From assembly GCF_002899695.1 (NCBI RefSeq), contig NZ_PPEL01000021.1, positions 1-34,196 of the forward strand: a stretch of 34,196 bases of DNA. The letters are read 5' to 3'. This stretch comes from Rubneribacter badeniensis (GTDB lineage Bacteria > Actinomycetota > Coriobacteriia > Coriobacteriales > Eggerthellaceae). Below the pieces are notes generated by a model. It searched no databases. It had not been told where the DNA came from and saw only the letters and a program-made list of their open reading frames with translations. Shown here one piece after another: positions 23,790 to 31,214 of this stretch. The position numbers were made by a program, and so were the translations under genes. Position 1 is the stretch's first letter; each line of letters opens with the position of its first letter.

Positions 23790-26393
23790 TTACAAGACGC
23801 CCTTGTCGCGGAGGATAGCCACCGCCTGCATCTTCGAATGGGCGCCCAGCTTGGCGTACACGTTCGCCAAGTGCTTCTTCACCGTGTCGCGCGAGACGAA
23901 CAGCCGCTGCGCGGTCTGGGCCACGGTGTCGCCCGCGGAGACGCAGCGCATGACGTCGAGCTCGCGGTCGGTGAGCCGTACGTCGACAGAGCACTTCGCG
24001 TCGGCGTCGAGCACGCCTCTCAGCCATGCGCAAAGCCCTGGGTCCTCGTCGGAGGACAGGCGCGCGACGGCAGGGCGCAAATCAACGGCGTTCTCCGCAA
24101 GCGCCTCGGCCAAACCGTGCTCTCGCGCGAGTCGGGCAGCGCGCGCAAGGCAGTTGGCGGCGCGGGAATGTCGAGCAGACCGCTCGTGCAAGACGGCGGC
24201 CAACACCAGGGCGCGCACATGCGCCGCACGCTCTTCCGAGTCGACGGACTCCAAGCGCGCGCACGCTTCCTCGAAGCGTTCGGGAGCCAGACAGCAAACG
24301 ACCATGGAGTTGAACAGCACGGTCTGCGTCCTCCCCTCCAGGTTTTCGCAGCGCTCGAGCGCGCGAGTGCGAAACGCAGCGCAGTACGCGCGCGCCATGC
24401 CGAGCGTGGGAAACGCGGCTAACGCCCCGTCTTCGCTTCCGTCGAGCGCCCGGAAGAACGCTTGGCACCCCTCGTCGCGCCCCAAGCGCACGAGCGCTTT
24501 GGCTTTGAGCGCCTCGGCCTCCGCGCGGCAGCTGGGCAGCACCCCCTCTGCCGACACGGAGTCCAGCACCCCGTGCAGATGAACGACTTGCTCGAACTCG
24601 CCGCGTTCGTAGCGGCAGATCATCAGCGCGAGAAAAGCGAATGCGAGCATGGGCTTGAAGGGCCGCTCCCTCTCGTCGTACAATCCCATCGCCTGTTCGG
24701 CCCAAAAGGAAGCCTCGTCGACATAGCCCAGATTCGCGCAGATGAGCGCCAAATTCGAATAGGCCGAGCAAAAGAGGTTCCTGTTTCCGTAGCCGCGTTG
24801 CTCGCCCACGGCGCGCTCAAACAGCACCTTCGCCTCCAGCGGCTCGTCGATGCGGGAGCCGGCCATCACCTGGAGCATCATGCCGCGCAGATAGCGCTCT
24901 TGCTCGGGAAGGTAGGCGAGCGCCTTCCCGGCATAGGATCTCATCTCGTCGTTAAGCCCGCGAAACGACGAGATGAACGCCTTCTGCGCGAGGCACAGCG
25001 CGAACAGGAAGTCCTCTCGGCCGTCCTGCAAATGGTCGATGGCGTTCTTCAGGCACGCCTCGCCCAACTCGAAGCTTCCGCAAAGGGCGTAGGGCATGCT
25101 GAGCGCCGCGCAGACGAGCGGGCTGCGCATGAGCTCCCCACGCGGCAGGCAAGCGGCCCAACGCACCAGCACGTAGTGGTTGTCGCTCATGTAAAGCTGG
25201 ATCCAATTCCTTACGATGACGCGGCGAACGCCCTCCCAGTCGCCAAGCTCGGCGGACGCCTTCACAGCCTCGTCGAAATGCCCGTTCTCCTCAAGCCAGT
25301 CCCGGGCGGCGCTGCGCAGCCCGTCCGCGCGCTCGCCATCGAGACGCGCGAGCCTTTGATGGAGCAGATCGGACAAAAGGGGATGGTAACGGTACCAATC
25401 CTCGCCGTTCTTCCGCTCAAAACGTTCGATGAACAGGTTGTTCGTCACAAGAAAGTCGATCTGCTCGGCCGTTTGCGCACGAGAGAGCCCCGTGATTCGC
25501 TCCGCCAAGGGCAAGCAGAAGGAGCCGACCACCGAGGTGGCCACGAGAAAGCGCTGGCGATCTTCGCCCAAGACGGAGAACACCTCTTCGAACAGGTAAT
25601 CGCTGATGCTGCTCCGCGCGCGGCAGAGCGCTCGATCCACCTCGACCTTCGATCCGTCCCCGCACAAAAGCGCCACCAGCTTGCCGCCGGCCGCCCACCC
25701 GCGCGTGCCTTCGTGCACCGCACGCGCCTCCTCGCGGGCCAGCCTGACCCCCATTCCGGAGAACAGCGCCTCCGTCTCCTCCACCGAGAACCGCAGGTCG
25801 GCCTCAGTCACCTCCACCAACTCGCCGGCCACCTTCATCTTGGAGGTGGGAAACCCGAGCGCTTGGCGCGACGTGATGACGAAGTGCGCGTTGGCCGGGG
25901 CATGCCGCACCAAGTACAGCATTCCTTGCCGCACGGCCCCGCACGCTTGCACCTCGTGGAAATCCTCGAGCACGCACACGAAGTCGCGGCCGAACTCGGC
26001 CATCTGGAGAACGAGCGCGTCGAGCGTCGGGCGCGCGTTCTCGAAGCCGTCCGCGATCCTAACCTCGTCGAGCCCCATGCAGATGCGCTCATCGGCCATG
26101 CGGAGGGCGGCGGCAAGATAGAGCCAGAACCGTTCGGGGCTCGCGTCCTCGGCTTCGACGCGGTACCAAGCCAAAGGAACCCCTTCGAGCGCAGAGGCCC
26201 AAGAGAGCACCGAAGTCGTCTTGCCGAAGCCGGCCGAGGACACCACCGAGGTGAGCGGAACCTCGAGGGCGCGCGCGAGCTTCGCGAGGACCTGGGGCCG
26301 GTCGACGGCGTTCGCAGGCAGGGCGGGAACGGTCACTTTCGAAGGCAGGAGCGCAACCCCGCTCTCAGCCCCGCCGTTGACGCCCATGCGCAC
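23790..26393 (-). CDS. MalT-like LuxR-family transcriptional activator
   Basis: 867 residues if the GTG at 26391-26393 is used (GGAGGAGGGG site five bases upstream); an ATG two codons later is possible. It has a STAND-type NTPase region, with Walker A SSAGFGKTT at 52-60 and a Walker-B-like FVCVLEDFHEV near 145, then a winged-helix-like segment, a long TPR-like helical sensor region (about 400-780) and a C-terminal LuxR helix-turn-helix (about 805-867, LTDRELDVMRCVSAGDTVAQTAQRLF, then DTVKKHLANVYAKL). Proteins of this type bind an inducer and ATP, oligomerise and activate promoters. It sits between the hydroxylase operon and the cofactor genes and is the obvious candidate to read the site shared by both. 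It follows the sufU-like gene by 81 bases without a clear terminator, so it may be cotranscribed with unit B. Confidence 0.93.
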   Translation of the reverse strand: MRMGVNGGAESGVALLPSKVTVPALPANAVDRPQVLAKLARALEVPLTSVVSSAGFGKTTSVLSWASALEGVPLAWYRVEAEDASPERFWLYLAAALRMADERICMGLDEVRIADGFENARPTLDALVLQMAEFGRDFVCVLEDFHEVQACGAVRQGMLYLVRHAPANAHFVITSRQALGFPTSKMKVAGELVEVTEADLRFSVEETEALFSGMGVRLAREEARAVHEGTRGWAAGGKLVALLCGDGSKVEVDRALCRARSSISDYLFEEVFSVLGEDRQRFLVATSVVGSFCLPLAERITGLSRAQTAEQIDFLVTNNLFIERFERKNGEDWYRYHPLLSDLLHQRLARLDGERADGLRSAARDWLEENGHFDEAVKASAELGDWEGVRRVIVRNWIQLYMSDNHYVLVRWAACLPRGELMRSPLVCAALSMPYALCGSFELGEACLKNAIDHLQDGREDFLFALCLAQKAFISSFRGLNDEMRSYAGKALAYLPEQERYLRGMMLQVMAGSRIDEPLEAKVLFERAVGEQRGYGNRNLFCSAYSNLALICANLGYVDEASFWAEQAMGLYDERERPFKPMLAFAFLALMICRYERGEFEQVVHLHGVLDSVSAEGVLPSCRAEAEALKAKALVRLGRDEGCQAFFRALDGSEDGALAAFPTLGMARAYCAAFRTRALERCENLEGRTQTVLFNSMVVCCLAPERFEEACARLESVDSEERAAHVRALVLAAVLHERSARHSRAANCLARAARLAREHGLAEALAENAVDLRPAVARLSSDEDPGLCAWLRGVLDADAKCSVDVRLTDRELDVMRCVSAGDTVAQTAQRLFVSRDTVKKHLANVYAKLGAHSKMQAVAILRDKGVL

Positions 26394-26474
26394 GCCGACC
26401 CCTCCTCCGATTCGACCGCGCCGCCGCAGTGCCTCCGTCGGCGCCCTCTCGCCTCCTGATCATCCCCTTTGTTC

Positions 26475-26858
26475 TTATTGTAACAAAACGAGGGCTCGTT
26501 TGAGCACGACGAGGGGAAGCTCCACGCATCCGCGGCGCGTGCGGCCCACCTCGAGGCCTCCCCATAGGGCCAGCACATCGTCGAGCGAGAGCTCTGCCGC
26601 ATCGCGGACGCGCATGCCCTCCGCATGCTCCAAGAGGGCATCGGCGCATGCGGCGCAAAGCGTGCAGGCGTAGCCGTCGAAGGCGGCCCGCTCGATGACG
26701 GGTGCGCCATCCGCGCCCGGAAGCACAGCCACGCGCACTTCCAGCTGGTCGCCGCAGAACGGGTTGTCGCCTCTAGCGGCGGCATCGAAGCCGCCCGCGA
26801 AGCCCTTGCGCGCCGGACGCTCGGCACGAGAGAGGATCGCCTCATCGTCTATGCGCAT
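26475..26858 (-). CDS. SufU/IscU-like sulfur-carrier protein
   Basis: 127 residues from ATG 26856-26858, overlapping the desulfurase stop by ten bases. The family motifs are NPFCGDQLEV (Cys35, Asp37), FDGYACTLCAACADALLE (Cys65) and RRGCVELPLVVLKRA (Cys111). The Cys-x-Asp...Cys...Cys set is what SufU uses to bind zinc and take sulfur from SufS. Cys68 and Cys71 are additional. It is shorter than B. subtilis SufU. No sufB, sufC or sufD is nearby, so here it may carry sulfur for molybdenum-cofactor sulfuration or for the enzyme's Fe-S clusters, not general Fe-S assembly. A -10-like TACAAT overlaps its last codons (26477-26482) and could give the downstream regulator a separate start. Confidence 0.87.
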   Translation of the reverse strand: MRIDDEAILSRAERPARKGFAGGFDAAARGDNPFCGDQLEVRVAVLPGADGAPVIERAAFDGYACTLCAACADALLEHAEGMRVRDAAELSLDDVLALWGGLEVGRTRRGCVELPLVVLKRALVLLQ

Positions 26859-28105
26859 CGCGCCGCCCCCTCCGTCATCCGAGCCACCGCCGCGACCAGC
26901 GCGTCCACATCCGAGGCGGTGGAATAGCCAGCGAAGCTCGCGCGCACGCTGGAGGGAACGCCGATCGCCCGATGAAGAGGCTGGGCGCAGTGGTGGCCTG
27001 CCCGCGCCATGACCCCCTCGTCGTCGAGCAGCCGGCCCGCATCGTGCGGATGGACGCCGTCGACCACGAAGGAGACGAGCGATTCTCGCGGAAGCGCCGC
27101 ATCTCCGAGAAGGCGCACGCCCGGAAGCTCGGCGAGTCTGCGTGCGGCGTCGGCGGCAAGCGCGCCGGCATGCGCCCGGATCGCCTCAAGCCCCGCCTCC
27201 TCCATCATGGCAAGGGCCGCGCTCCAGGCGACGGTCGCGGCGATGGCGGGCGTGCCCGCCTCGAACGCGTTCGGCCTCCGAGCAACCACGTAGCCCTCGC
27301 GATCCACGCGCTCGATCATGCCGCCGCCCCCGCGCACCGGAGCCATACGCTCGAGCGCACCGTCGGAGCACACGAGCGTGCCGGCACCGCCCAACCCCAT
27401 CATCTTATGGGCGCTCGCCACGTAGAAGTCGACCGGCATGCGGTCGAAGTCTGCCACGTCCCCGTGCCCGGCCGCCTGAGCGCCGTCGAGCATGACAAGC
27501 GCACCGGCGCGCTTCGCCTCCTCCATGACGATCCTCAGGTCGGGCTGCGCGAACCCGAGCACGTTCGACTGCGCCGAGAGCGCGACGAGGCCTGGGGCCC
27601 GCTCGGCCAGGAGGCGCCACGCTTCGAGATCGAGACGACCGTCCGCATCGATGGGAATCCACGCCACCTCGACGCCATGGCGCTCGGCCAGCATCTGCCA
27701 GCATACGATGTTCGCATGGTGGTTGTCCTCGGCCACGGCCACCACGTCGCCCGGCCCGAGGACCCGCGCGCCCCAGCCGAACGCGGCCAGATTGCACGCG
27801 TCCGTGGCGTTCTGAACGAGCAGCACGCGCGCCGGATCGTCCACGCCGAAAAAGGACGCCAGATGCTCGCGCGCGCCCTCGTAGGCGTCGGTGGCCTCTT
27901 CGGCGAGCAGGTGGGCGCCGCGATGGATGTTCGCGCAGCTCGTGCGCAAAAACCGCTCCACGGCCCCTATCACGCGCTCCGGAACGAGCGCAGTGGCGGC
28001 GCTGTCCAGATAGACGAGCGGCCGTGCGCCGTCGCGACCGACAAGGCGTTGCAGGATGGGGAATTCGCCGCGGTCGAGCGGCGGCGCGAAGACGTCATCG
28101 CGCAT
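26849..28105 (-). CDS. SufS-like cysteine desulfurase
   Basis: 418 residues from ATG 28103-28105, overlapping the mocA-like gene by 11 bases. It is a class V aminotransferase fold: YLDSAATAL near residue 32, ANIHRGAHLLA, EDNHHANIV with the PLP-stacking His, MLDGAQAAGH, and SAHKMMGLGG with PLP lysine Lys234. The catalytic cysteine motif RAGHHCAQPLH (Cys373) is that of group II (SufS) enzymes, which need a sulfur acceptor such as SufU, encoded directly downstream. It takes sulfur from cysteine as a persulfide. Its position between a molybdopterin cytidylyltransferase and a SufU-like gene suggests a sulfur supply dedicated to the nearby molybdoenzyme; this is inference. Confidence 0.92.
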   Translation of the reverse strand: MRDDVFAPPLDRGEFPILQRLVGRDGARPLVYLDSAATALVPERVIGAVERFLRTSCANIHRGAHLLAEEATDAYEGAREHLASFFGVDDPARVLLVQNATDACNLAAFGWGARVLGPGDVVAVAEDNHHANIVCWQMLAERHGVEVAWIPIDADGRLDLEAWRLLAERAPGLVALSAQSNVLGFAQPDLRIVMEEAKRAGALVMLDGAQAAGHGDVADFDRMPVDFYVASAHKMMGLGGAGTLVCSDGALERMAPVRGGGGMIERVDREGYVVARRPNAFEAGTPAIAATVAWSAALAMMEEAGLEAIRAHAGALAADAARRLAELPGVRLLGDAALPRESLVSFVVDGVHPHDAGRLLDDEGVMARAGHHCAQPLHRAIGVPSSVRASFAGYSTASDVDALVAAVARMTEGAARCA

Positions 28106-28712
28106 GGGCCACCGCCCCCTCGAGACGCGCCAGATCCTCCGGCGTATCGACGTCCTCGAACAGGCGCGCATCCTCGAAATGGACGCAGCGCACAGGAATG
28201 CCGGAATGACGGCGGAACAGCGAGCGCGCGCCCTCGTCGCCCTGCAGCTCGAGCAACGCGGGAAAGCAGCGCTTGTCGAACAGGCAGGGGTTTCCGCTTC
28301 GACCTCCCGCTGCGCTCAAGCAGGCCCATGCCCGCTCGCCATCGCGCCCTCGCAGCAAGGCGTCGAGATGCGAGCGGGTGACGAACGGCTGGTCGGCCAC
28401 CATGAGCATCACCGCATCGAAGCCCTCGCATGCCGCATGAAGCACAGCCGCCCTCACAGACGAGGCCTGCCCGCGCGCCCACGACGGATTGCGCACCTCC
28501 CGCGCCCCCATGCGCCTCACGACCGGCGCCATCTCGTCCGCGTACGCGCCCGTCACCGCCACGACCCCCTCGGCCGCGCACCCGGCAGCCGCCTCGAGCG
28601 CGCGCTCGAGCAGCGTCGATCCCGCGAACGGCATGAGCAGCTTGCACTCCCCCATGCGCCGCGACCCGCCCGCCGCCAGCACGCATGCGCACACGCGCGA
28701 AAGTCTTCGCAT
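28095..28712 (-). CDS. mocA: MocA-like molybdenum-cofactor nucleotidyltransferase
   Basis: 205 residues from ATG 28710-28712 (GGAGAGGAGG five bases upstream; the tandem ATG at 28715 is an alternative). The N-terminus has the NTP-transferase motif CVLAAGGSRRMGECKLLMPF, with LLERAL, then VRNPSWARGQASSVRAAV and VADQPFVTRSHLDALL, and SGNPCLFDKRCFPALLELQGDEGARSLF. Proteins of this type attach CMP (MocA) or GMP (MobA) to molybdopterin; the long SGNP-LF...GDEGAR segment favours MocA and therefore molybdopterin cytosine dinucleotide, the cofactor of xanthine-dehydrogenase-type aldehyde oxidoreductases. First gene of unit B, which also encodes the desulfurase and sulfur carrier. It lacks a fused second domain. 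Confidence 0.88.
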   Translation of the reverse strand: MRRLSRVCACVLAAGGSRRMGECKLLMPFAGSTLLERALEAAAGCAAEGVVAVTGAYADEMAPVVRRMGAREVRNPSWARGQASSVRAAVLHAACEGFDAVMLMVADQPFVTRSHLDALLRGRDGERAWACLSAAGGRSGNPCLFDKRCFPALLELQGDEGARSLFRRHSGIPVRCVHFEDARLFEDVDTPEDLARLEGAVAHAR

Positions 28713-28737
28713 CATCGCCTCCTCTCCGCACGCCACC

Positions 28738-28782
28738 AGTGTAGAGGCGACGGGGAGCACGTCCCATTACCCGAACGGGTGA
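28738..28782 (-). promoter_or_regulatory. Promoter and inverted-repeat operator of the mocA-sufS-sufU unit
   Basis: TACCCGAACGGGTGA (28768-28782, plus strand) is 13/15 identical to the site before the hydroxylase operon and here forms a longer ACCCG-AA-CGGGT palindrome. TACACT (28738-28743) is the likely -10, separated from the site by exactly 24 bases. The -35 position (TGGGAC) is poor. Distance from site to start codon is about 56 bases. Confidence 0.7.
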
Positions 28783-28787
28783 TTTCG

Positions 28788-28818
28788 CGGCAAGAACGCG
28801 AAAACGGCCCTCTTGCCG
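28788..28818. repeat. 8-bp inverted repeat upstream of the mocA operator
   Basis: CGGCAAGA (28788-28795) pairs with TCTTGCCG (28811-28818) around a 15-base loop, just upstream of the shared operator. It could be an additional regulator site or an RNA hairpin; no T-run follows on either strand. Confidence 0.45.
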
Positions 28819-28937
28819 TGCGAGGCTCGGGGACGAAGCGGTCGGCCCATTCTGCGACGAACTGCGGCCTCCCAAGGGGACAGGGGGTCGCCCTGCGCCT
28901 TTCCCCGTCTCCTCCAGCAAGCTTCCAGGACGCATGC

Positions 28938-28969
28938 CGGCGCCTTTCGGCAGCGCCCGAAAGGCGCCG
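28938..28969. repeat. 13-bp perfect hairpin in the mocA-tetR intergenic region
   Basis: CGGCGCCTTTCGG (28938-28950) and CCGAAAGGCGCCG (28957-28968, plus G28969) form an uninterrupted stem around a six-base loop CAGCGC. The surrounding 451-base gap between the divergent mocA and tetR starts holds no recognisable gene. With no T-run on either side this is not a normal intrinsic terminator. Confidence 0.6.
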
Positions 28970-29012
28970 TCGACGGCGGCGATCTGATCGTCGGCGGCCG
29001 CCTTTTGCCAAA

Positions 29013-29038
29013 CGATTCGCCAACGCGTTGACGAATCG
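29013..29038. promoter_or_regulatory. 26-bp near-perfect palindrome, candidate distal TetR operator
   Basis: CGATTCG (29013-29019) mirrors CGAATCG (29032-29038), and between them lies the perfect palindrome CAACGCGTTG (29021-29030); only one base pair (29020/29031) breaks the 26-bp symmetry. It lies immediately upstream of the tetR -35 box, where a TetR dimer or an activator could bind. Confidence 0.6.
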
Positions 29039-29051
29039 CCGAAACTGTTCA

Positions 29052-29081
29052 TTGACGCACCGTCAACAAGGAGCGTATGCT
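29052..29081 (+). promoter_or_regulatory. tetR promoter with overlapping operator
   Basis: TTGACG (29052-29057) and TATGCT (29076-29081) are 18 bases apart. The -35 box is half of the perfect inverted repeat TTGACG-CAC-CGTCAA (29052-29066), so a protein bound there would block polymerase. This suggests autorepression by the TetR protein encoded downstream; the leader is about 76 bases. Confidence 0.7.
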
Positions 29082-29163
29082 GCGCTCATCAGGGGGTCGG
29101 TCGGCTCCGATCTGAATTCCCGACGCATTGGGCAGCCGGATCGCACAGCGCAAGGAGGACGAC

Positions 29164-29775
29164 ATGGGCACCGCAGGCGACAGGACGCGAAACGCGGCAT
29201 CGGCCGAACGGCGCGCCGACATCGTGGCCGCCGCCCGCGAGCTGTACGAGGAGCAGGGCCTCTCGAAGACCTCGGTGCAGGACATCACGAACCGCGTGGG
29301 CGTGACGCGCTCGCTGTTCTACCACTACTTCCCCGACAAGGATGCCGTGACCTCGGCCGTGCTCGACGACTACGTGGCCGACTTCATCGAGGCCACGCAC
29401 CACTGGAACGCGCAGCGCCGCCCTGGCGACATCGAGAGCGCGCTTGCCAGCGTCGTGAGGCTCATGCGGCTCGGCGTGTTCGAGCGCGACGCGTTTCGCC
29501 GCTCGCTCGCCTCGCGCGAGAACGCGTCGCTCTACATCGACTTCGTGAACCGCGTGGCCGACCGCATCGCCAGCTACATCGTGGAGACGACGGTGCGCGA
29601 CTACCGCGCGCTGCACGAGATACGCATCGAGCACGTCTACGAGACGTTCTACGTGCTCATCCTGGGGATCGTGGGCTATCTGCGCACGCATCCCGACGTC
29701 AGCGACGAAGTGCTGAAGGATCTCATCGCCCAGACCCTGCACATGGACCGCGGCAACGCGAGGCCGTCCGGCTGA
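29164..29775 (+). CDS. TetR/AcrR-family transcriptional regulator
   Basis: 203 residues from ATG 29164, with an AAGGAGGAC ribosome site; an upstream TTG reading was discarded. The DNA-binding domain (about residues 15-62) has ADIVAAARELYEEQGLSKTSVQDITNRVGVTRSLFYHYFPDKDAV, the classic TetR helix-turn-helix. The remainder (63-203) is helical and would bind a ligand that cannot be predicted; it includes GVFERDAFRRSLASRENASLY and YVLILGIVGYLRTHPDV. Two palindromes lie in its promoter region. The downstream membrane-protein gene is in the same direction after 115 bases and is the likely regulated target. Confidence 0.94.
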   Translation: MGTAGDRTRNAASAERRADIVAAARELYEEQGLSKTSVQDITNRVGVTRSLFYHYFPDKDAVTSAVLDDYVADFIEATHHWNAQRRPGDIESALASVVRLMRLGVFERDAFRRSLASRENASLYIDFVNRVADRIASYIVETTVRDYRALHEIRIEHVYETFYVLILGIVGYLRTHPDVSDEVLKDLIAQTLHMDRGNARPSG

Positions 29776-29839
29776 GGCCCGCCGCCCGCCGCATCCGGAA
29801 GCGCCGAGGACGCGCAAGCCGTTTCAACCAAGGAATCAG

Positions 29840-29858
29840 CAGGCCGAAAGGCGGCCTG
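29840..29858 (+). repeat. Short hairpin between tetR and the membrane-protein gene
   Basis: CAGGCCG (29840-29846) and CGGCCTG (29852-29858) form a 7-bp stem with a five-base loop, 32 bases before the next ATG. There is no T-run, so it may slow or protect the transcript without fully terminating it. Confidence 0.45.
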
Positions 29859-29890
29859 TGCGAAGCATACCCGAAAGAAGGAGGGTTCTC

Positions 29891-30919
29891 ATGTTGTTCC
29901 AAGTCTACGGGGAGAACGCCCTGTACCAGTGGCTCGGCTGGGCCATGGTGTTCATCGGCCTCATCCTCGTCAACGAAATCGCGCGCCGCTCGAAGGTCGG
30001 CGGCATCGTCTGCTTCGTCGGCGTGCCGCTCGCGCTCACGGCGTACTTCGTCGCCATCTACGTCGGCGCGGGCATGGGCGCGGACTGGGCGCTCAACAAC
30101 CCCACGTACCTGCACATGAACAGCTGGTTCCACTACGCCAAGCTCTACGCCGCCACCATCGGGTGCGTCGGCTTCATGGCGCTCAAGTACCGCTGGGGTA
30201 GCATCGGCAAGTCGCACTGGTTCAAGTGCTTCCCGTTCGTCATCGTGGCCATCAACATCCTCATCGCCGTGGTGAGCGATTTCGAGAGCGCCTTCCGTGC
30301 GTTCGGCACCACGTGGGTGTCCACCGAGGGCGTCACGCTCTACGGCGGCTGGCACAACGTGCTCAACGGCGTGGCGGGCCTCATCAACATCGCCTGCATG
30401 ACCGGCTGGTTCGGCATCTACGTGTCCAAGAAGAAGCAGGACATGCTCTGGCCCGACATGACATGGGTGTTCATCGTCGCCTACGACCTCTGGAACTTCT
30501 GCTACACCTACAACTGCCTGCCCACGCATTCCTTCTACTGCGGCCTCGCGCTGCTTTTGGCCCCCACCGTGGCGGCCATGTTCTGGAACAAGGGCGGCTG
30601 GATCCAGAACCGCGCGTTCACGCTGGCCATCTGGTGCATGTTCGCGCAGGTGTTCCCCGCGTTCCAGGACTACAGCGTGTTCAGCGTGCAGTCGGTGAAC
30701 AACCCGAACGTGAACCTCGCAGTATCGGCGATCGCGCTCGTCGCCAACGTGGCCGCCTTCGCCTACATCATGTACCGCGCCAGGAAGCTCAAGGTGAACC
30801 CGTACCTGAACGAGGTGTTCGCGGGAACGCGCGACTACGAAGAGGCCATGGCCCGTCGCGAGGACGCGCCTGAGCTCCCCCGCAGCCCGAAGGGCGACGA
30901 GGCCCCGCAGGCCGCCTAG
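29891..30919 (+). CDS. Polytopic membrane protein, DUF5692-like
   Basis: 342 residues from ATG 29891 with a GAAGGAGGG ribosome site. About eight or nine membrane helices are spread from residue 10 to about 300, with a charged cytoplasmic tail of ~40 residues ending in Pro/Glu/Arg-rich sequence. Aromatic-rich segments such as MNSWFHYAKLYAATIGC, WPDMTWVFIVAYDLWNFCYTYNC and LPTHSFYCG match my recollection of DUF5692 proteins common in gut Coriobacteriia and Clostridia; the family has no established function. Its place after a TetR gene suggests induction by a small molecule, for example in transport or response to a toxic compound. A perfect intrinsic terminator follows. Confidence 0.85.
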   Translation: MLFQVYGENALYQWLGWAMVFIGLILVNEIARRSKVGGIVCFVGVPLALTAYFVAIYVGAGMGADWALNNPTYLHMNSWFHYAKLYAATIGCVGFMALKYRWGSIGKSHWFKCFPFVIVAINILIAVVSDFESAFRAFGTTWVSTEGVTLYGGWHNVLNGVAGLINIACMTGWFGIYVSKKKQDMLWPDMTWVFIVAYDLWNFCYTYNCLPTHSFYCGLALLLAPTVAAMFWNKGGWIQNRAFTLAIWCMFAQVFPAFQDYSVFSVQSVNNPNVNLAVSAIALVANVAAFAYIMYRARKLKVNPYLNEVFAGTRDYEEAMARREDAPELPRSPKGDEAPQAA

Positions 30920-30971
30920 CCTAAGGCAGGGCACCTCTTCCGACGCATCTGCCTTGGACGCGCCCCAAGCG

Positions 30972-31004
30972 AACGGCCCGCTTCGGCGGGCCGTTCCCGT
31001 TTTT
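30972..31004 (+). terminator. Rho-independent terminator of the tetR-membrane protein unit
   Basis: AACGGCCCGC (30972-30981), a TTCG tetraloop and GCGGGCCGTT (30986-30995) form a perfect 10-bp stem, followed by CCCG and five T (31000-31004). It starts 53 bases after the stop codon. Confidence 0.92.
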
Positions 31005-31150
31005 CGCGCTGTCGAAACCGCCGATCGACCGCCGTTCGCGCGAGGTCGGCTCCTCTCACCTCAAGGCCGGCGGCTATTCGCACGAAAGAGACGCCGCCCC
31101 CTCCCCGCCGCCTCTTCACTCCCCCGCGCCGCGGGCCCGCCATCCCCCCG

Positions 31151-31188
31151 CCAAACGAAAGGGCCCGCGGCACGGACGCCGCGGGCCC
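31151..31188 (-). terminator. Rho-independent terminator of ppdK
   Basis: Read on the minus strand, an 11-bp perfect stem GGGCCCGCGGC/GCCGCGGGCCC (31178-31188 and 31161-31171) with a six-base loop is followed by TTTCGTTTGG. It faces the terminator at 30972-31004. The 146 bases between the two terminators hold no gene. Confidence 0.9.
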
Positions 31189-31214
31189 AAGAGGTTCAAG
31201 ATGCCGGCGAAAGC

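Noticed and set aside
24462-26459. A 665-codon plus-strand frame opposite the LuxR-type regulator
   Set aside because: The minus strand carries a complete MalT/LuxR protein; the plus frame has mirror-frame composition and no motif.
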